Source: an uncultured Clostridia bacterium (GTDB lineage: Bacteria; Bacillota; Clostridia; Christensenellales; UBA1242). From it: DNA of 54,584 nucleotides. The notes beneath the pieces were generated by a model. The model was not told the DNA's origin. It did not search any database and was given only the letters and a program-made list of their open reading frames with translations. The stretch spans positions 134,569-189,152 of the forward strand of contig CALWEQ010000003.1 in NCBI GenBank assembly GCA_944377365.1, written 5' to 3'. This document shows positions 1-9,060 of the stretch, in pieces; within the stretch, counting starts at the first letter, position 1; each line of letters starts with the position of its first letter. A program made the translations under genes and the position numbers.

Positions 1-201
1 TATCATTAAAAACACGTCAAATAATGATTTTGTGAAAATTGCCTCACAAACGACAGCTCCGACTCCACAAACGATACCTGACACGCCCCAAACACCAAAG
101 CCTGGCACGACTGCCTCTATTATTAGCAACACGACACAAAGGACTAATAAAATAACAACAGCATAATGCATTTGCGTAAAAAATTCTACAAATTCCACCA
201 T
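1..201 (-). CDS. NfeD-like membrane protein, N-terminal part
   Basis: I translated this frame from the ATG at 201; it stays open to the window edge (67 residues seen). It begins with a short cytoplasmic stretch and a hydrophobic helix (about residues 13-30), then the run IEAVVPGFGVWGVSG followed by a second hydrophobic stretch. The E-x-x-x-P-G-F-G pattern between two membrane helices is typical of NfeD family proteins, which partner with membrane proteases or SPFH/flotillin proteins. An AGGAGAAG ribosome binding site lies just upstream of the ATG. Only the first two membrane segments are visible, so the soluble OB-fold domain expected at the C-terminus cannot be checked. Confidence 0.7.
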   Translation of the reverse strand, partial: MVEFVEFFTQMHYAVVILLVLCVVLLIIEAVVPGFGVWGVSGIVCGVGAVVCEAIFTKSLFDVFLMI

Positions 202-663
202 TCTTCTCCTTCGCACACATTATATCATGCTTTTCGCCACTTGTAAATACCCTTTTCAAAAAATGTGTAATTAAAATTAATTTTCGCAACTTGTTAAAAT
301 TTCTTGCACTTGTTGTTTTGCGGTTAAATTTTTTAACAAACTTACTTACGACAAATTCTTAGCAAACAAATTATTTTCACACTTTTATGATTTGAATGAG
401 CTAAAAAATTAAGCTTGACTTAACAAAAAGATTTAGATGTTTTAATGTTTTTAAAGAAATTTTACTAATAGAATAACCGATTCTTTTTAATTTTTAATAA
501 TAAATGTAACAATACTAAAAATTTAACTACAAAAAAATATGGCAACTTTAGTAAGAATTTAGCTAATAAAAAAACATAAAGCAAAATCAATTTTTCATTA
601 TAAAAAAAAGTATGTCCTTAAACATACTAAACATTTTGGAAAAGTCACTTTTTATTTTTTTAA
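202..663. other. AT-rich intergenic gap
   Basis: This 462-base stretch lies between the NfeD-like gene and the end of the yraN operon. It is very AT-rich with long A and T runs. Apart from the minus-strand hairpin at 602-628 I see no convincing gene, RNA or repeat in it. Confidence 0.5.
602..628 (-). terminator. Terminator of the ylxM-yraN operon
   Basis: On the minus strand AGTATGT and ACATACT can pair (622-628 with 609-615) and are followed by a run of Ts (602-608). The stem is AT-rich and only 7 bp, but it sits 35 bases after the yraN stop, where the operon should end. Confidence 0.5.
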
Positions 664-1008
664 TTAAAATGCATTTTTAATGTAATTGATTTCATCGCCT
701 AATATTTCAACCACATCGAATCGCACTTGCATATCTTCTAAATGTTTGGATTTTAAATATGAAAGAGCGACTTTTTTTATTTTTCTCTGTTTTTGCTTGT
801 CCACTGCTTCGCACGGTCTGCCAAACAAAAGGCTTTCTCGCGCTTTTACTTCAACAAACACTAATGTTTGCTCATCTTTTACGACAAAATCCACTTCTCC
901 ACAAAAATTTTTATAATTTTGCTCTATTATTTTAAACTTTTGGGATTTCAAGTAATTTTTTGCGATAATCTCACCGCAATTACCTTTTACCTTGTTAAAA
1001 AATTTCAA
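664..1008 (-). CDS. yraN: YraN/UPF0102 family nuclease-like protein
   Basis: The 114-aa protein matches the UPF0102 (YraN) family, which has an endonuclease-like fold and unknown cellular role. Visible motifs are GEIIAKNYL near the N-terminus, GEVDFVVKD (residues 37-45) and VFVEVKAR (51-58), giving the E-x(n)-D and E-x-K pattern of restriction-endonuclease-like folds. Start is TTG at 1008, preceded by GAGGAAACAAA. It overlaps the rbgA stop by a few bases, so the two are translationally coupled. It is the last gene of the ylxM-ffh operon; yraN next to rbgA is a common Bacillota arrangement. Confidence 0.85.
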   Translation of the reverse strand: MKFFNKVKGNCGEIIAKNYLKSQKFKIIEQNYKNFCGEVDFVVKDEQTLVFVEVKARESLLFGRPCEAVDKQKQRKIKKVALSYLKSKHLEDMQVRFDVVEILGDEINYIKNAF

Positions 1009-1826
1009 TTTGTTTCCTCTATCAACAAGCTACCAAGCTTTCCGCTTCGAAAATCAGCGATCAAGCTTTTAGCTGCTCTTTCTTCATCAAATCCACCGCC
1101 TGGCAACAAAAAAGCCCTAACCCTTGCAATCTCTTCAAGAGTTTTTGCCCCCTTAAATCTTTCCTCAACAACCCCTGGATAAAGTTTGTCAAGTCTAACT
1201 AAAAGTTGTTTTGCTAGCTCTACAACGTCTAAAACTTCATCTTTAATACTGCCAATAAACGCCAATGTTTTTGCGACTTCTTGATTTTCTATGTCTGGAT
1301 AAAGAGTTCCAGGAGTGTCACAAATCTCAACGTTTTGCCCTATAGTAAACCATTGCTTACCTTTTGTAACACCAGGCTTATCTCCCGTTATCGCCTTGCC
1401 TTTTTTACATAAATTGTTGACTAGTGTTGATTTGCCACAATTTGGAACTCCAACAACAATAGCCCGCAAAACAGGTTTTATTCCTCTTTCCTCAAATTTC
1501 TTTATTTTGCTTTTACACAAAGATTTTATTTTAGAATTTATTACTCCCGTTGCTCCACTTTCTGTGGCGTTAAGATAAATGCATTCTTTATTTTTACCGC
1601 TTAAAGATCCGACGATTCCTTCAAGTTTGTCCACATCTGACAAATCTGCTTTGTTTAGCACAAACAAAACAGGCTTTTCATTTGTCAGTTTGTCAATTTC
1701 TGGATTGATACAACTCAAAGGTGCTCGCGCATCCAAGACATAAACGACTACGTCGACCTTGTCGAGTTCACGTTTTAATTCATCAAGGGCTTTTTTCATA
1801 TGCCCCGGAAACCAATTAATTTTCAT
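1005..1826 (-). CDS. rbgA: Ribosome biogenesis GTPase RbgA (YlqF)
   Basis: This 273-aa protein is a circularly permuted GTPase of the YlqF/RbgA group, which acts in late assembly of the 50S subunit. The N-terminus INWFPGHMKKA is the family signature. The G motifs run in permuted order: NKADL (G4, about residue 58), then GVPNCGKST (G1, about 127), then DTPGTL (G3, about 172). A C-terminal helical domain follows. An AGAGGACAGAA ribosome binding site precedes the ATG, which lies inside the end of trmD. In many Bacillota rplS stands between trmD and rbgA; here it is absent. Confidence 0.95.
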   Translation of the reverse strand: MKINWFPGHMKKALDELKRELDKVDVVVYVLDARAPLSCINPEIDKLTNEKPVLFVLNKADLSDVDKLEGIVGSLSGKNKECIYLNATESGATGVINSKIKSLCKSKIKKFEERGIKPVLRAIVVGVPNCGKSTLVNNLCKKGKAITGDKPGVTKGKQWFTIGQNVEICDTPGTLYPDIENQEVAKTLAFIGSIKDEVLDVVELAKQLLVRLDKLYPGVVEERFKGAKTLEEIARVRAFLLPGGGFDEERAAKSLIADFRSGKLGSLLIEETN

Positions 1827-2496
1827 TTCTGTCCTCTTTTAAGAGATCAGGACGATTTCTTTTTGTTTTTTTTAATGATTCTTGCTTGCGCCATTTTTTT
1901 ATTTCAGCATGATTGCCACTCAAAAGAACTTCAGGCACGCGCATACCCTCAAAAACCTGTGGTCTTGTAAATTGTGGATACTCAAGCAGACCATTTGAAA
2001 AGCTTTCTTCTTCCAAGCTTCCATCTTTTAACACATTAGGCACAAATCTAAGCAGTGAATCGATTATAACCATCGACGGAATTTCTCCTCCCGTGAGCAC
2101 ATAATCTCCAATAGATATTTCTTCGGCATCAAAAATTTTTATGAGCCTTTCATCTATGCCTTCATAATGTCCACAAATAAAAATCAAATGCTCAAATTCT
2201 GCAAGCTCTTTTGCCATTTTGTTGTTGTAAACTTTGCCTGCTGGAGATGGAAAAACAACTTTTGATTTGTTTGTTAAAACGCTTTTGACAGCATCAAAAA
2301 TTGGTTGTACGCTCATAAGCATGCCGGCACCTCCACCAAATGGGGCATCATCACACTTTTTGTGTTTATCGCGAGAAAACTCTCGAATGTTTATTATGTT
2401 TATTTCGATTGTTCCTGCCTTTTGTGCACGAGAAATTATGCTTTCTTTGAAAGGTGCAAAACTTTCAGGGAAAAGCGTTAAAATGTCAATCTTCAA
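1816..2496 (-). CDS. trmD: tRNA (guanine-N1-)-methyltransferase TrmD
   Basis: TrmD methylates G37 of tRNAs to m1G with SAM and prevents frameshifting. The 226-aa product has the SPOUT signatures: MKIDILTLFPESF at the N-terminus, DDAPFGGGAGM (about residues 49-59), ICGHYEGIDERL (107-118) and SIGDYVLTGGE (about 130-141), the trefoil-knot SAM site. Length is slightly shorter than the usual 230-250. Start is TTG at 2496, with GAGGAAAA spaced six bases upstream; the TTTGA junction overlaps the rimM stop. Expected position next to rimM. Confidence 0.95.
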   Translation of the reverse strand: MKIDILTLFPESFAPFKESIISRAQKAGTIEINIINIREFSRDKHKKCDDAPFGGGAGMLMSVQPIFDAVKSVLTNKSKVVFPSPAGKVYNNKMAKELAEFEHLIFICGHYEGIDERLIKIFDAEEISIGDYVLTGGEIPSMVIIDSLLRFVPNVLKDGSLEEESFSNGLLEYPQFTRPQVFEGMRVPEVLLSGNHAEIKKWRKQESLKKTKRNRPDLLKEDRNEN

Positions 2497-2981
2497 ATCT
2501 TATTTTCCTCAAACTTTTTTCGTTCAACAACAAGAGTTTCGCCTTCGGTTTTAAAAATTTCTTTTATGTATGGCAACTCATACACGTGTCCATTTTGTTC
2601 TATTGAAAGAATTGGTGCGCTTCCATAATCTTCATAATCAACAATTTGTCCAACAAGTCTGCCTTCTTCGTCATAAAGAACCATGCCTATGAGATCGTCA
2701 ACTAAAAAATCATCATCAGTAAATTTTGAAATTTCTTCTTTAGGAAGAAAAATTTCACAATTTCTAAATAATTCTGCATGATTGCGATCATCAACTCCGC
2801 GTAATTTTAAATAAAGATCACCTCTTCGCAACTTGGCATAAACAACTTCACACCGCTCTTGACCTATAAAAACATATTTCATTTGCTCGACCGCAGAAAA
2901 AACATTGGTGTAAAGCTGACACTTTAATTCACCTTTGATCCCTTGTGGTTTTGAAACTTTTGCAATAAGAAGCTTGTCCAT
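2493..2981 (-). CDS. rimM: 16S rRNA processing protein RimM
   Basis: RimM binds ribosomal protein S19 and helps mature the head of the 30S subunit. The 162-aa protein begins with AKVSKPQGIKGELKCQLY, the RimM N-terminal beta-barrel signature, and ends with a PRC-barrel stretch (DLIGMVLYDEEGRLVGQIVD, then YELPYIKEIF). Start ATG at 2981 overlaps the khpA stop (TAATG), with GGAGAG just upstream inside the khpA end. Position between khpA and trmD is canonical. Confidence 0.93.
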   Translation of the reverse strand: MDKLLIAKVSKPQGIKGELKCQLYTNVFSAVEQMKYVFIGQERCEVVYAKLRRGDLYLKLRGVDDRNHAELFRNCEIFLPKEEISKFTDDDFLVDDLIGMVLYDEEGRLVGQIVDYEDYGSAPILSIEQNGHVYELPYIKEIFKTEGETLVVERKKFEENKI

Positions 2982-3208
2982 TACTCTCCAAACTTAACAA
3001 ATGTTTTTTTGCGGTCCTTAGCAAGTGATCTTGCTATGGTTCTTATTGACGAAGCAATCTTACCATTTTTTCCAATCACTCTTCCTAAATCAGATTCTGC
3101 AACGCTAACGCGAACGATGGTCTCCTGTTCTGATTCGTCAATCGCAACTTTTACAGCATCTTTATTTTCAACAAGACATTTTACGATATATTCAATGACC
3201 TCTTTCAT
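2981..3208 (-). CDS. khpA: KH-domain RNA-binding protein KhpA (YlqC)
   Basis: A 75-aa single KH-domain protein. The GRVIGKNGKIASSIR stretch carries the GxxG loop (GKNG) that contacts single-stranded RNA. KhpA usually works with KhpB/Jag in cell-length control and RNA binding in Bacillota. I chose the internal ATG at 3208 (MKEVIEYIV) because AAAGGAGAACTC lies immediately upstream; the longer reading from 3235 would start inside rpsP. Located between rpsP and rimM as expected. Confidence 0.9.
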   Translation of the reverse strand: MKEVIEYIVKCLVENKDAVKVAIDESEQETIVRVSVAESDLGRVIGKNGKIASSIRTIARSLAKDRKKTFVKFGE

Positions 3209-3221
3209 GAGTTCTCCTTTC

Positions 3222-3473
3222 TTACTTTTCTTCAATTATGCCTGCTTTTTTAAGCAAACTTTTAGCTGTCTCAGTTGGTAAAGCGCCGTTTTTGATCCAC
3301 TTTGAAGCTTTTTCAGCATCAATTTTTATTTCAGCTGGATTTTTTAATGGATTGTAAGTTCCTAAAATCTCAACAAACTTTCCATCTCTTGGGCTTCTTG
3401 AATCAGCAACAACGACACGATAAAAAGGTGCCTTTTTATCTCCAAGTCTTGTAAGTCTAATTTTTACTGCCAT
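3222..3473 (-). CDS. rpsP: 30S ribosomal protein bS16
   Basis: The 83-aa product starts [20 protein letters not shown] and contains [22 protein letters not shown], both hallmark S16 sequences. An AGGAGGAAGTT ribosome binding site precedes the ATG. It follows ffh after 56 bases that include a small hairpin (3505-3517), possibly a processing site. Normal length. Confidence 0.97.
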   Translation of the reverse strand: MAVKIRLTRLGDKKAPFYRVVVADSRSPRDGKFVEILGTYNPLKNPAEIKIDAEKASKWIKNGALPTETAKSLLKKAGIIEEK

Positions 3474-3529
3474 AACTTCCTCCTATTTAATTTTTTTATA
3501 TATAATCGCACCGCGATGATATACCGCTT

Positions 3530-4837
3530 TTAAAATTTAAAGCCTTTTTTACCTTTTATCATTTTCATCATTTCTTTTGACTGTTCAAACTGCCTTAACA
3601 AAATGTTGACTTGCTGAACTGTCGTCCCACTCCCCTTGGCAATTCTTTGCCTGCGCGAAGCTTTGATTATTTCTGGATTTCTCCTTTCCTCTGGTGTCAT
3701 AGATTGAATTATGCTCTTGTTTACAGCAATTTCTTTTTCGTCTATTTGAATGCCTTTTAGCTTGCTTGCCATTCCTGGAATCATATGCAAGATGTCTTGT
3801 AATGACCCCATCTTTTTCATGTTTTCGATTTGGACAAGATAATCTTCAAATGTAAAAGAATTTTCACGAAATTTCTTTTCTAATTTTTTTGCTTCTTCTT
3901 CGCTAACAGCTTCCTGTGCTTTTTCGATAAGCGACAGCACGTCGCCCATTCCTAAAATTCTACTAGCAATCCTGTCTGGATGAAATGGTTCTATGTCCCC
4001 AATTTTTTCGCCCACTCCAGTAAATTTAATAGGTTTGCCTGTAATTGCCTTAACTGAGAGTGCTGCGCCACCACGTGTGTCACCATCAAGCTTTGTTAGC
4101 ACAAAACCAGAAACGTCCAGAGCGTTGTTAAAACTTTCAGCAACCGTAACGGCATCTTGCCCTGTCATAGCATCAATAACTAGCAAAATTTCAGTTGGAT
4201 TGACTTCCTTTTTTATGTTTTTAAGCTCAGTCATAAGCTCTTCATTTATATGAAGACGCCCAGCAGTGTCAAGAATAACAACATCAAACCCTTGCTTTTT
4301 GGCGTGTTCGACTGCTTGCTTTGCAGTTTTAACAGGATTTTGCGTACCTCTCTCAAACACTTCAACATTAGCCTGTTTGCCAACAACCTGAAGTTGACTA
4401 ATAGCAGCTGGACGATAAATATCGCAAGCGACGAGCAATGGTTTTTTCCCACTTTTTTTCAAATGAGTGCCAAGTTTAGCACACATTGTAGTTTTACCAG
4501 CGCCCTGCAATCCGCACATCATAATTATGGTTGGCGGGCTTGAGCTTATTGTAAGCTTTTGGTGATTTGAACTCATAAGATCCGTCAGTTCATCTTTAAC
4601 AATCTTAATGACTTGTTGCGCAGGCGTTAAGCTTTTTAAAACTTCGTCGCCGACAGCTTTTTCTGAAACTTTTCTTACAAAATCTTTTGCGACCATGTAA
4701 TTCACATCGGCTTCCAAAAGAGCAATGCGAACCTCACGCATAGCCTCTTTTATTTCAAGCTCCGTCAATCTGCCACGCTTGGTCAGTTTAGAAAAAATAT
4801 GATTGAATTTTTCAGATAAAGATGAAAAAAGTGCCAT
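3530..4837 (-). CDS. ffh: Signal recognition particle GTPase Ffh
   Basis: Ffh binds 4.5S/SRP RNA and signal peptides and targets nascent membrane proteins to FtsY. The 435-aa protein shows the N domain, then the G domain: GLQGAGKTT (G1, residues 109-117), DTAGRL (about 188), TKLDGDTRGGAAL (about 247), and a methionine-containing M domain (about 300-430) with GMGDVLSLIEKAQE at its start. An AGGAGG site precedes the ATG, which overlaps the ylxM stop as TAATG. Translational coupling to ylxM is typical. Confidence 0.97.
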   Translation of the reverse strand: MALFSSLSEKFNHIFSKLTKRGRLTELEIKEAMREVRIALLEADVNYMVAKDFVRKVSEKAVGDEVLKSLTPAQQVIKIVKDELTDLMSSNHQKLTISSSPPTIIMMCGLQGAGKTTMCAKLGTHLKKSGKKPLLVACDIYRPAAISQLQVVGKQANVEVFERGTQNPVKTAKQAVEHAKKQGFDVVILDTAGRLHINEELMTELKNIKKEVNPTEILLVIDAMTGQDAVTVAESFNNALDVSGFVLTKLDGDTRGGAALSVKAITGKPIKFTGVGEKIGDIEPFHPDRIASRILGMGDVLSLIEKAQEAVSEEEAKKLEKKFRENSFTFEDYLVQIENMKKMGSLQDILHMIPGMASKLKGIQIDEKEIAVNKSIIQSMTPEERRNPEIIKASRRQRIAKGSGTTVQQVNILLRQFEQSKEMMKMIKGKKGFKF

Positions 4838-5079
4838 TATTTTCCTCCTTGCAAACGCTTGAAAAATCCAAGCTTGTTTTCATAGTCCAAAAGCTTTGAT
4901 TCTGCTTTTGCGACTGCATCTTTGATTGCCTGACGCGAAACTCCACAATTCTCAGCAATTTCAGATATTGTCAAATCTTTTAACAAATATTCTTCCATAA
5001 CTGATCTTTGTAAATCAGTAAGCAATGGTGCATACAGATCAAAAAGTTGTGCTAAAAACAAATTTTTCTCTAAATTCAA
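4837..5079 (-). CDS. ylxM: YlxM-type helix-turn-helix protein
   Basis: About 80 residues of a UPF0122 (YlxM/p13) protein, a sigma-like HTH protein encoded upstream of ffh and thought to affect the SRP pathway. Visible core: LFDLYAPLLTDLQRSVMEEYLLKDLTISEIAENCGVSRQAIKDAV, where LTISEIAENCGVSRQAIKD is the HTH. I placed the start at TTG 5079 because AAGGTGGTGAAA is correctly spaced before it; the upstream extension to 5127 would overlap the promoter -10 and has no ribosome binding site. First gene of the operon. Confidence 0.88.
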   Translation of the reverse strand: MNLEKNLFLAQLFDLYAPLLTDLQRSVMEEYLLKDLTISEIAENCGVSRQAIKDAVAKAESKLLDYENKLGFFKRLQGGK

Positions 5080-5089
5080 TTTCACCACC

Positions 5090-5113
5090 TTGTAAAGCAA
5101 CTTCACTTTACAA
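5090..5113 (-). promoter_or_regulatory. Inverted repeat at the ylxM start site
   Basis: A perfect 8-bp inverted repeat, TTGTAAAG-N8-CTTTACAA, spans the predicted transcription start and abuts the AAGGTGG ribosome binding site of ylxM. It could be an operator or a 5' hairpin that occludes initiation. Seen directly; function is inference. Confidence 0.4.
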
Positions 5114-5117
5114 ATGG

Positions 5118-5147
5118 AGTATAACACAGATGCTACTTAATTGTCAA
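5118..5147 (-). promoter_or_regulatory. Promoter of the ylxM-ffh operon
   Basis: On the minus strand TTGACA (5142-5147) and TATACT (5118-5123) are separated by 18 bp. This is a near-consensus sigma-A promoter 32-40 bases upstream of the ylxM start. Confidence 0.75.
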
Positions 5148-5237
5148 TCATTTCTTTCTATTAAATGCACAAATTTTTAAAAGCACCAATTTTTTTATTT
5201 GTGAAGCATGATAAAAATAAATTAATTTAATCAATGA

Positions 5238-6314
5238 TCACTCATTTATGAGTTTTATTATTATTGAATTTGAAATTTCATAAAACTTAGGATTTAATTT
5301 TACAGAATCTAAGTCTTTAATTAAAACATTTTGTTCAACTAAATCGTTAAAAATTTTTTTCTTTTGCAAATCAAATGACAATTTTGACAAGTTAAAACCA
5401 TACTTGCATCTTAATCCCAACATGATTATCTCTTCATCTCTTTCACTATTAGTCAAAATCTCTTCATGTTTTTTACCTAAAAAATAACCATCAAAATCAC
5501 TTGAATTAGCAGTCCTAGTAAAATATCCATCAAAACTATGAGCCCCCAAACCAAACCCAACATACTTATCTCCAGTCCAATAACCAATGTTATGCTGACT
5601 TTCATATCCATCAAAGGCAAAATTTGAAATCTCATATCTTTGCATTTTTTTCTTTTGTAAAAACATTACAAGGTTTTGATAATCTTTGACGCATTCGTCA
5701 TCACTTTTAAGAATATCACGCCCATTTTCTATCATAGATTTCAAAGGAGTGTTTTCTTCAACTTGCAACATATATGCAGAAATATGTTTGACTTTAAGTT
5801 TTAAAAGTTTTGCACAATCTTTTTTTATGTTTGACTTTTTTAAACCAATTAAAAGGTCGACACTTATATTTTTAAATCCAGCATTTAAAGCCGACTTTAT
5901 CGATTGCAAGGCTTGTTTTTTATTATGCCTTCTACCCAAGATGTTCAAAACTTTATTATTTAAACTTTGGACACCTATGCTAATTCTGTTGATACCAACG
6001 CTTTTATAATACTCTAATTTTTCTTGCGAAAGCGAACATGGGTTTGCTTCCAAAGTGATTTCAGCATTTTTGTCAATTATAAAATGCCTTTTAATTTCAT
6101 TTAACAAAATCACAATGTATTTTTTATCAACACATGAAGGTGTTCCTCCGCCAAAATAAATTGACTCAACTTTCTCACTGGTCTTGTAAGACTTTATTTC
6201 CTGCAAAAGTTTGTCAAAATATTTTTTTTGCAAGTCAGAGTCACCAACTGTACTTGCAAAGGCACAGTAAATGCACTTACTTTCACAAAACGGTATATGC
6301 ACATAAATTCTCAT
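5238..6314 (-). CDS. hemW: Radical SAM protein HemW
   Basis: HemW is a radical SAM protein related to oxygen-independent coproporphyrinogen III oxidase and thought to be a heme chaperone. The 358-aa product starts [19 protein letters not shown], giving the CxxxCxxC [4Fe-4S] motif followed by A-F, the HemW form rather than the HemN form with an extra Cys. YFGGGTPS (about residue 53) and the LEANP and GVQSLN strands of the radical SAM barrel follow. The ATG overlaps the lepA stop (ATGA), so it is translated behind lepA; lepA-hemW is a conserved Bacillota pair. Confidence 0.92.
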   Translation of the reverse strand: MRIYVHIPFCESKCIYCAFASTVGDSDLQKKYFDKLLQEIKSYKTSEKVESIYFGGGTPSCVDKKYIVILLNEIKRHFIIDKNAEITLEANPCSLSQEKLEYYKSVGINRISIGVQSLNNKVLNILGRRHNKKQALQSIKSALNAGFKNISVDLLIGLKKSNIKKDCAKLLKLKVKHISAYMLQVEENTPLKSMIENGRDILKSDDECVKDYQNLVMFLQKKKMQRYEISNFAFDGYESQHNIGYWTGDKYVGFGLGAHSFDGYFTRTANSSDFDGYFLGKKHEEILTNSERDEEIIMLGLRCKYGFNLSKLSFDLQKKKIFNDLVEQNVLIKDLDSVKLNPKFYEISNSIIIKLINE

Positions 6315-8110
6315 GCTTCATCGTCCAATTTTAAAATAGACAAAAAGGCTTCGGACGGAATTTCTACCGAACCTATTTGACGCATACGCTTTTTGCCCTC
6401 TTTTTGTTTCTCAAGCAATTTGCGTTTACGAGTTACGTCTCCCCCATAACATTTAGCAAGCACGTCTTTTCTTAATGCGCTAATTGTTTCTCGCGCAATG
6501 ATTTTATTGCCAATTGCAGCTTGCAAAGGCACTTCAAAAAGTTGACGAGGTATGATCTTTTTTAATTTTTCAACAATCATTCGCCCTCTAGTATAAGCAA
6601 AATTTTCGTGAACTATTATTGAAAGCGCGTCACATTTTTCACCTTTCAAAAGTATGTCAAGTTTGACAAGTTTTGCGGGCATAAAGCCGTCCATAGAGTA
6701 ATCGAAGCTTGCAAAGCCCTTTGTCGCAGATTTTAATTTGTCAAAAAAATCATAGATTATTTCACCTAAAGGCAAACGATAATCAACCCTCACTCTGCTC
6801 TTATCCAAATACACAAGATTTTTGTAAACGCCTCTTTTTTGTTGACATAAATCCATTATCGCACCAACATATTCAGGAGGGGTAAACAAACTAGCACTAA
6901 CCATTGGCTCCAAAATTTCTTTGATTTCAACAGCAGGTGGCATGTTTGCAGGATTTGAAATTTCCAGTTGATCGCCATTTGTTTTTATGACTTTGTAAGA
7001 AACGCTAGGAGCGGTAGTAATGATGTCGAGATTAAATTCTCTTTCTATTCTTTCAGTAATTATTTCCAAATGCAACAAACCCAAAAATCCGCATCTAAAA
7101 CCAAATCCTAAAGCAGTTGAGACCTCAGGTGTAAATTGCAAACTTGCATCGTTTAGTTTAAGTTTTAAAAGCGCCTCTTTTAAATCATTATATCTTGAAC
7201 CATCAACAGCAAATATTCCACAATAAACAACAGGCTGAACTACCTTATATCCTGGCAAAGGCTGACTCGTTGGTGAGGAAGTTAAAGTAACAGTGTCTCC
7301 AACGCGAACGTCGGACAAACTTTTTATGGACGCAGCAATATAGCCAACTTCCCCTGCTTGCAACTTTTGTGTGTCTTCCATTTTAGGCAAAAAAACTCCA
7401 ACTTCGGTAACTTCAAATTGTTTTTCTGCTTGCATGAAAGTAATTTTATCTCCCGTTTTAACTTCTCCATCAAAAATTCTAACAAGGCAAATCGCACCTT
7501 TAAAATTGTCATAAAAGCTGTCAAAAACGAGTGCTTTTAATGGTGCATTCTCATCTCCTTTTGGAGCAGGAATGTTTTTGACAATCATCTCCAAAACCTT
7601 TTCAACATTTGTCCCTTCTTTAGCCGAAATGCAAGGCGCATCCTGTGCTGGCAATCCAATCACATCTTCAATTTCTTGTTTAGACTTTTCTATTTGCGCT
7701 GAAGGAAGATCAATTTTGTTTATAACAGGCAATATTTCAAGATTCGCATCTATCGCCATGTATGCATTTGCAAGTGTTTGAGCTTCTACCCCTTGCGTAG
7801 CATCGACAATCAAAATAGCCCCTTCACATGCGGCAAGCGAACGTGAAACTTCGTAAGTAAAATCAACATGCCCTGGTGTGTCAATAAGGTTTAAAATGTA
7901 TTCTTCGTTTTGATAATTATACTTCATTCGAGTTGGAGTGAGTTTTATTGTAATTCCCTTTTCCCTTTCAAGTTCCATGCTATCTAAAAGCTGGGATTGC
8001 ATATCCCTTTTTGCCACCGAGCCCGTAATTTCCATCAACCTGTCCGCGAGAGTGCTTTTGCCATGATCAATATGTGCTATTATACAAAAATTTCTTATTT
8101 TTTCTTTCAT
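6311..8110 (-). CDS. lepA: Elongation factor 4 (LepA)
   Basis: LepA/EF4 is a ribosome-associated translational GTPase. From the ATG at 8110 it is 599 aa, the usual length. G1 AHIDHGKST (residues 11-19), DTPGHVDF (G3), NKIDLP (G4) and the LepA-specific C-terminal domain ([17 protein letters not shown]) are visible. I reject the in-frame TTG at 8137, which would add nine residues. No Shine-Dalgarno sequence precedes the ATG. Instead an extended -10 (TGTTATACT) ends 7 bases before it, so the mRNA may be leaderless. Confidence 0.96.
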   Translation of the reverse strand: MKEKIRNFCIIAHIDHGKSTLADRLMEITGSVAKRDMQSQLLDSMELEREKGITIKLTPTRMKYNYQNEEYILNLIDTPGHVDFTYEVSRSLAACEGAILIVDATQGVEAQTLANAYMAIDANLEILPVINKIDLPSAQIEKSKQEIEDVIGLPAQDAPCISAKEGTNVEKVLEMIVKNIPAPKGDENAPLKALVFDSFYDNFKGAICLVRIFDGEVKTGDKITFMQAEKQFEVTEVGVFLPKMEDTQKLQAGEVGYIAASIKSLSDVRVGDTVTLTSSPTSQPLPGYKVVQPVVYCGIFAVDGSRYNDLKEALLKLKLNDASLQFTPEVSTALGFGFRCGFLGLLHLEIITERIEREFNLDIITTAPSVSYKVIKTNGDQLEISNPANMPPAVEIKEILEPMVSASLFTPPEYVGAIMDLCQQKRGVYKNLVYLDKSRVRVDYRLPLGEIIYDFFDKLKSATKGFASFDYSMDGFMPAKLVKLDILLKGEKCDALSIIVHENFAYTRGRMIVEKLKKIIPRQLFEVPLQAAIGNKIIARETISALRKDVLAKCYGGDVTRKRKLLEKQKEGKKRMRQIGSVEIPSEAFLSILKLDDEA

Positions 8111-8117
8111 CTGCAAT

Positions 8118-8126
8118 AGTATAACA
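8118..8126 (-). promoter_or_regulatory. Extended -10 promoter of lepA
   Basis: TGTTATACT on the minus strand is an extended -10 element; no good -35 lies upstream. Seven bases separate it from the lepA ATG, putting the start of transcription at or next to the start codon. Confidence 0.5.
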
Positions 8127-8166
8127 AAAATAAGCAAAAAATAAAATAAAATTAACGAAAAACATT

Positions 8167-8194
8167 TTGAAAAATATATAAAAAATTTTATACT
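8167..8194 (+). promoter_or_regulatory. Promoter of the glycerophosphodiesterase gene
   Basis: TTGAAA (8167-8172) and TATACT (8189-8194) with a 16-bp spacer face right, about 55 bases before the ATG at 8250. Confidence 0.55.
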
Positions 8195-8249
8195 GTAATT
8201 AAATAAATAGCTTAATTAATTTTTGAATATTATTATCTTAGGAGAAAAA

Positions 8250-8981
8250 ATGCAAGATTTGTTTAAAACATGGTTGGTTGAAACGCCAATAGCACATCGC
8301 GGGTTTCACAACAAAGATTTTCCAGAAAATTCTATATCGGCATTTAAAAATGCTATAACCCATGGCTATGCAATAGAATTGGACGTTCAAATGTTATCAG
8401 ATGACACCGTTGTAGTATTTCATGACGAGTCATTGTCACGCATGACAGGAAATGATGGCTACTTGAAATTTCTAACCAAACAAGATTTGCCTTTTTTAAA
8501 GTTAAAAGGCAGTAAAGAAACAATTCCTACCCTCAACGAAACACTAAAAGCTATCGACGGCAAAGCTCCTATCATTATCGAAATAAAAAACAATTCAAAA
8601 GTAGGAAAACTTGAACAGAAAGTCATTGAAGAATTGTCTTCTTACAAAGGTGAAGTGGCAGTTGCTTCGTTTAACCCGCTCGTGTTAGCATATTTTAAAC
8701 AGCACGCACCTCATTTGTTAAGAGGTCAACTATCTGGATATTTAAAAAATGTAAAAATGAAATTTTTTACTCGTTGGGCTCTTAAACGAATGGTACTAGC
8801 AAAGAAAGTTGCTTGCGCGGATTTTATAATGTATGAAGCAAAGACGTTGCCAAACAGATTTGTTAGAAAATTTAAAAAACTACCACTTTTAGCTTGGACT
8901 GTGCGTAGCCAAGAAGAATACTTAAATGTTGTCAAATACTGCGACAACGTCATCTTTGAAGGCTTCGAACCAAAAATTTAA
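8250..8981 (+). CDS. Glycerophosphodiester phosphodiesterase family protein
   Basis: A 243-aa GDPD-family protein that hydrolyses glycerophosphodiesters, derived from lipid headgroups, to glycerol-3-phosphate plus alcohol. Signature residues are visible: HRG near residue 16, then PENS-x-x-AF, ELDVQ-x-x-x-D, VVFHD, and EIKN for the metal site. No signal peptide is seen, so it is likely cytoplasmic. I chose ATG 8250 because TAGGAGA stands eight bases upstream; the TTG at 8223 has no binding site. Single-gene transcript with its own promoter and terminator, divergent from lepA. Confidence 0.9.
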   Translation: MQDLFKTWLVETPIAHRGFHNKDFPENSISAFKNAITHGYAIELDVQMLSDDTVVVFHDESLSRMTGNDGYLKFLTKQDLPFLKLKGSKETIPTLNETLKAIDGKAPIIIEIKNNSKVGKLEQKVIEELSSYKGEVAVASFNPLVLAYFKQHAPHLLRGQLSGYLKNVKMKFFTRWALKRMVLAKKVACADFIMYEAKTLPNRFVRKFKKLPLLAWTVRSQEEYLNVVKYCDNVIFEGFEPKI

Positions 8982-9005
8982 TTTTATAGATTTTAAGCAA
9001 TAATA

Positions 9006-9041
9006 TTAAAAAAAATAATGTGACTATCACATTATTTTTTT
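9006..9041. terminator. Bidirectional terminator
   Basis: Perfect inverted repeat AATAATGTGA-CTA-TCACATTATT (9014-9036) flanked by A-run and T-run, placed between the converging glycerophosphodiesterase and rsmD genes, so it can end both transcripts. Confidence 0.8.
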
Positions 9042-9060
9042 ATGCGTATGGCACTTGAAA

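Noticed and set aside
44..289. 81-aa plus-strand frame at the left edge
   Set aside because: It is the reverse of the NfeD-like coding region, which has a good ribosome binding site and a family motif.
3505..3517. Hairpin between ffh and rpsP as a terminator
   Set aside because: A 5-bp stem without a T tract, inside a conserved operon; more likely a processing or pausing site, if anything.
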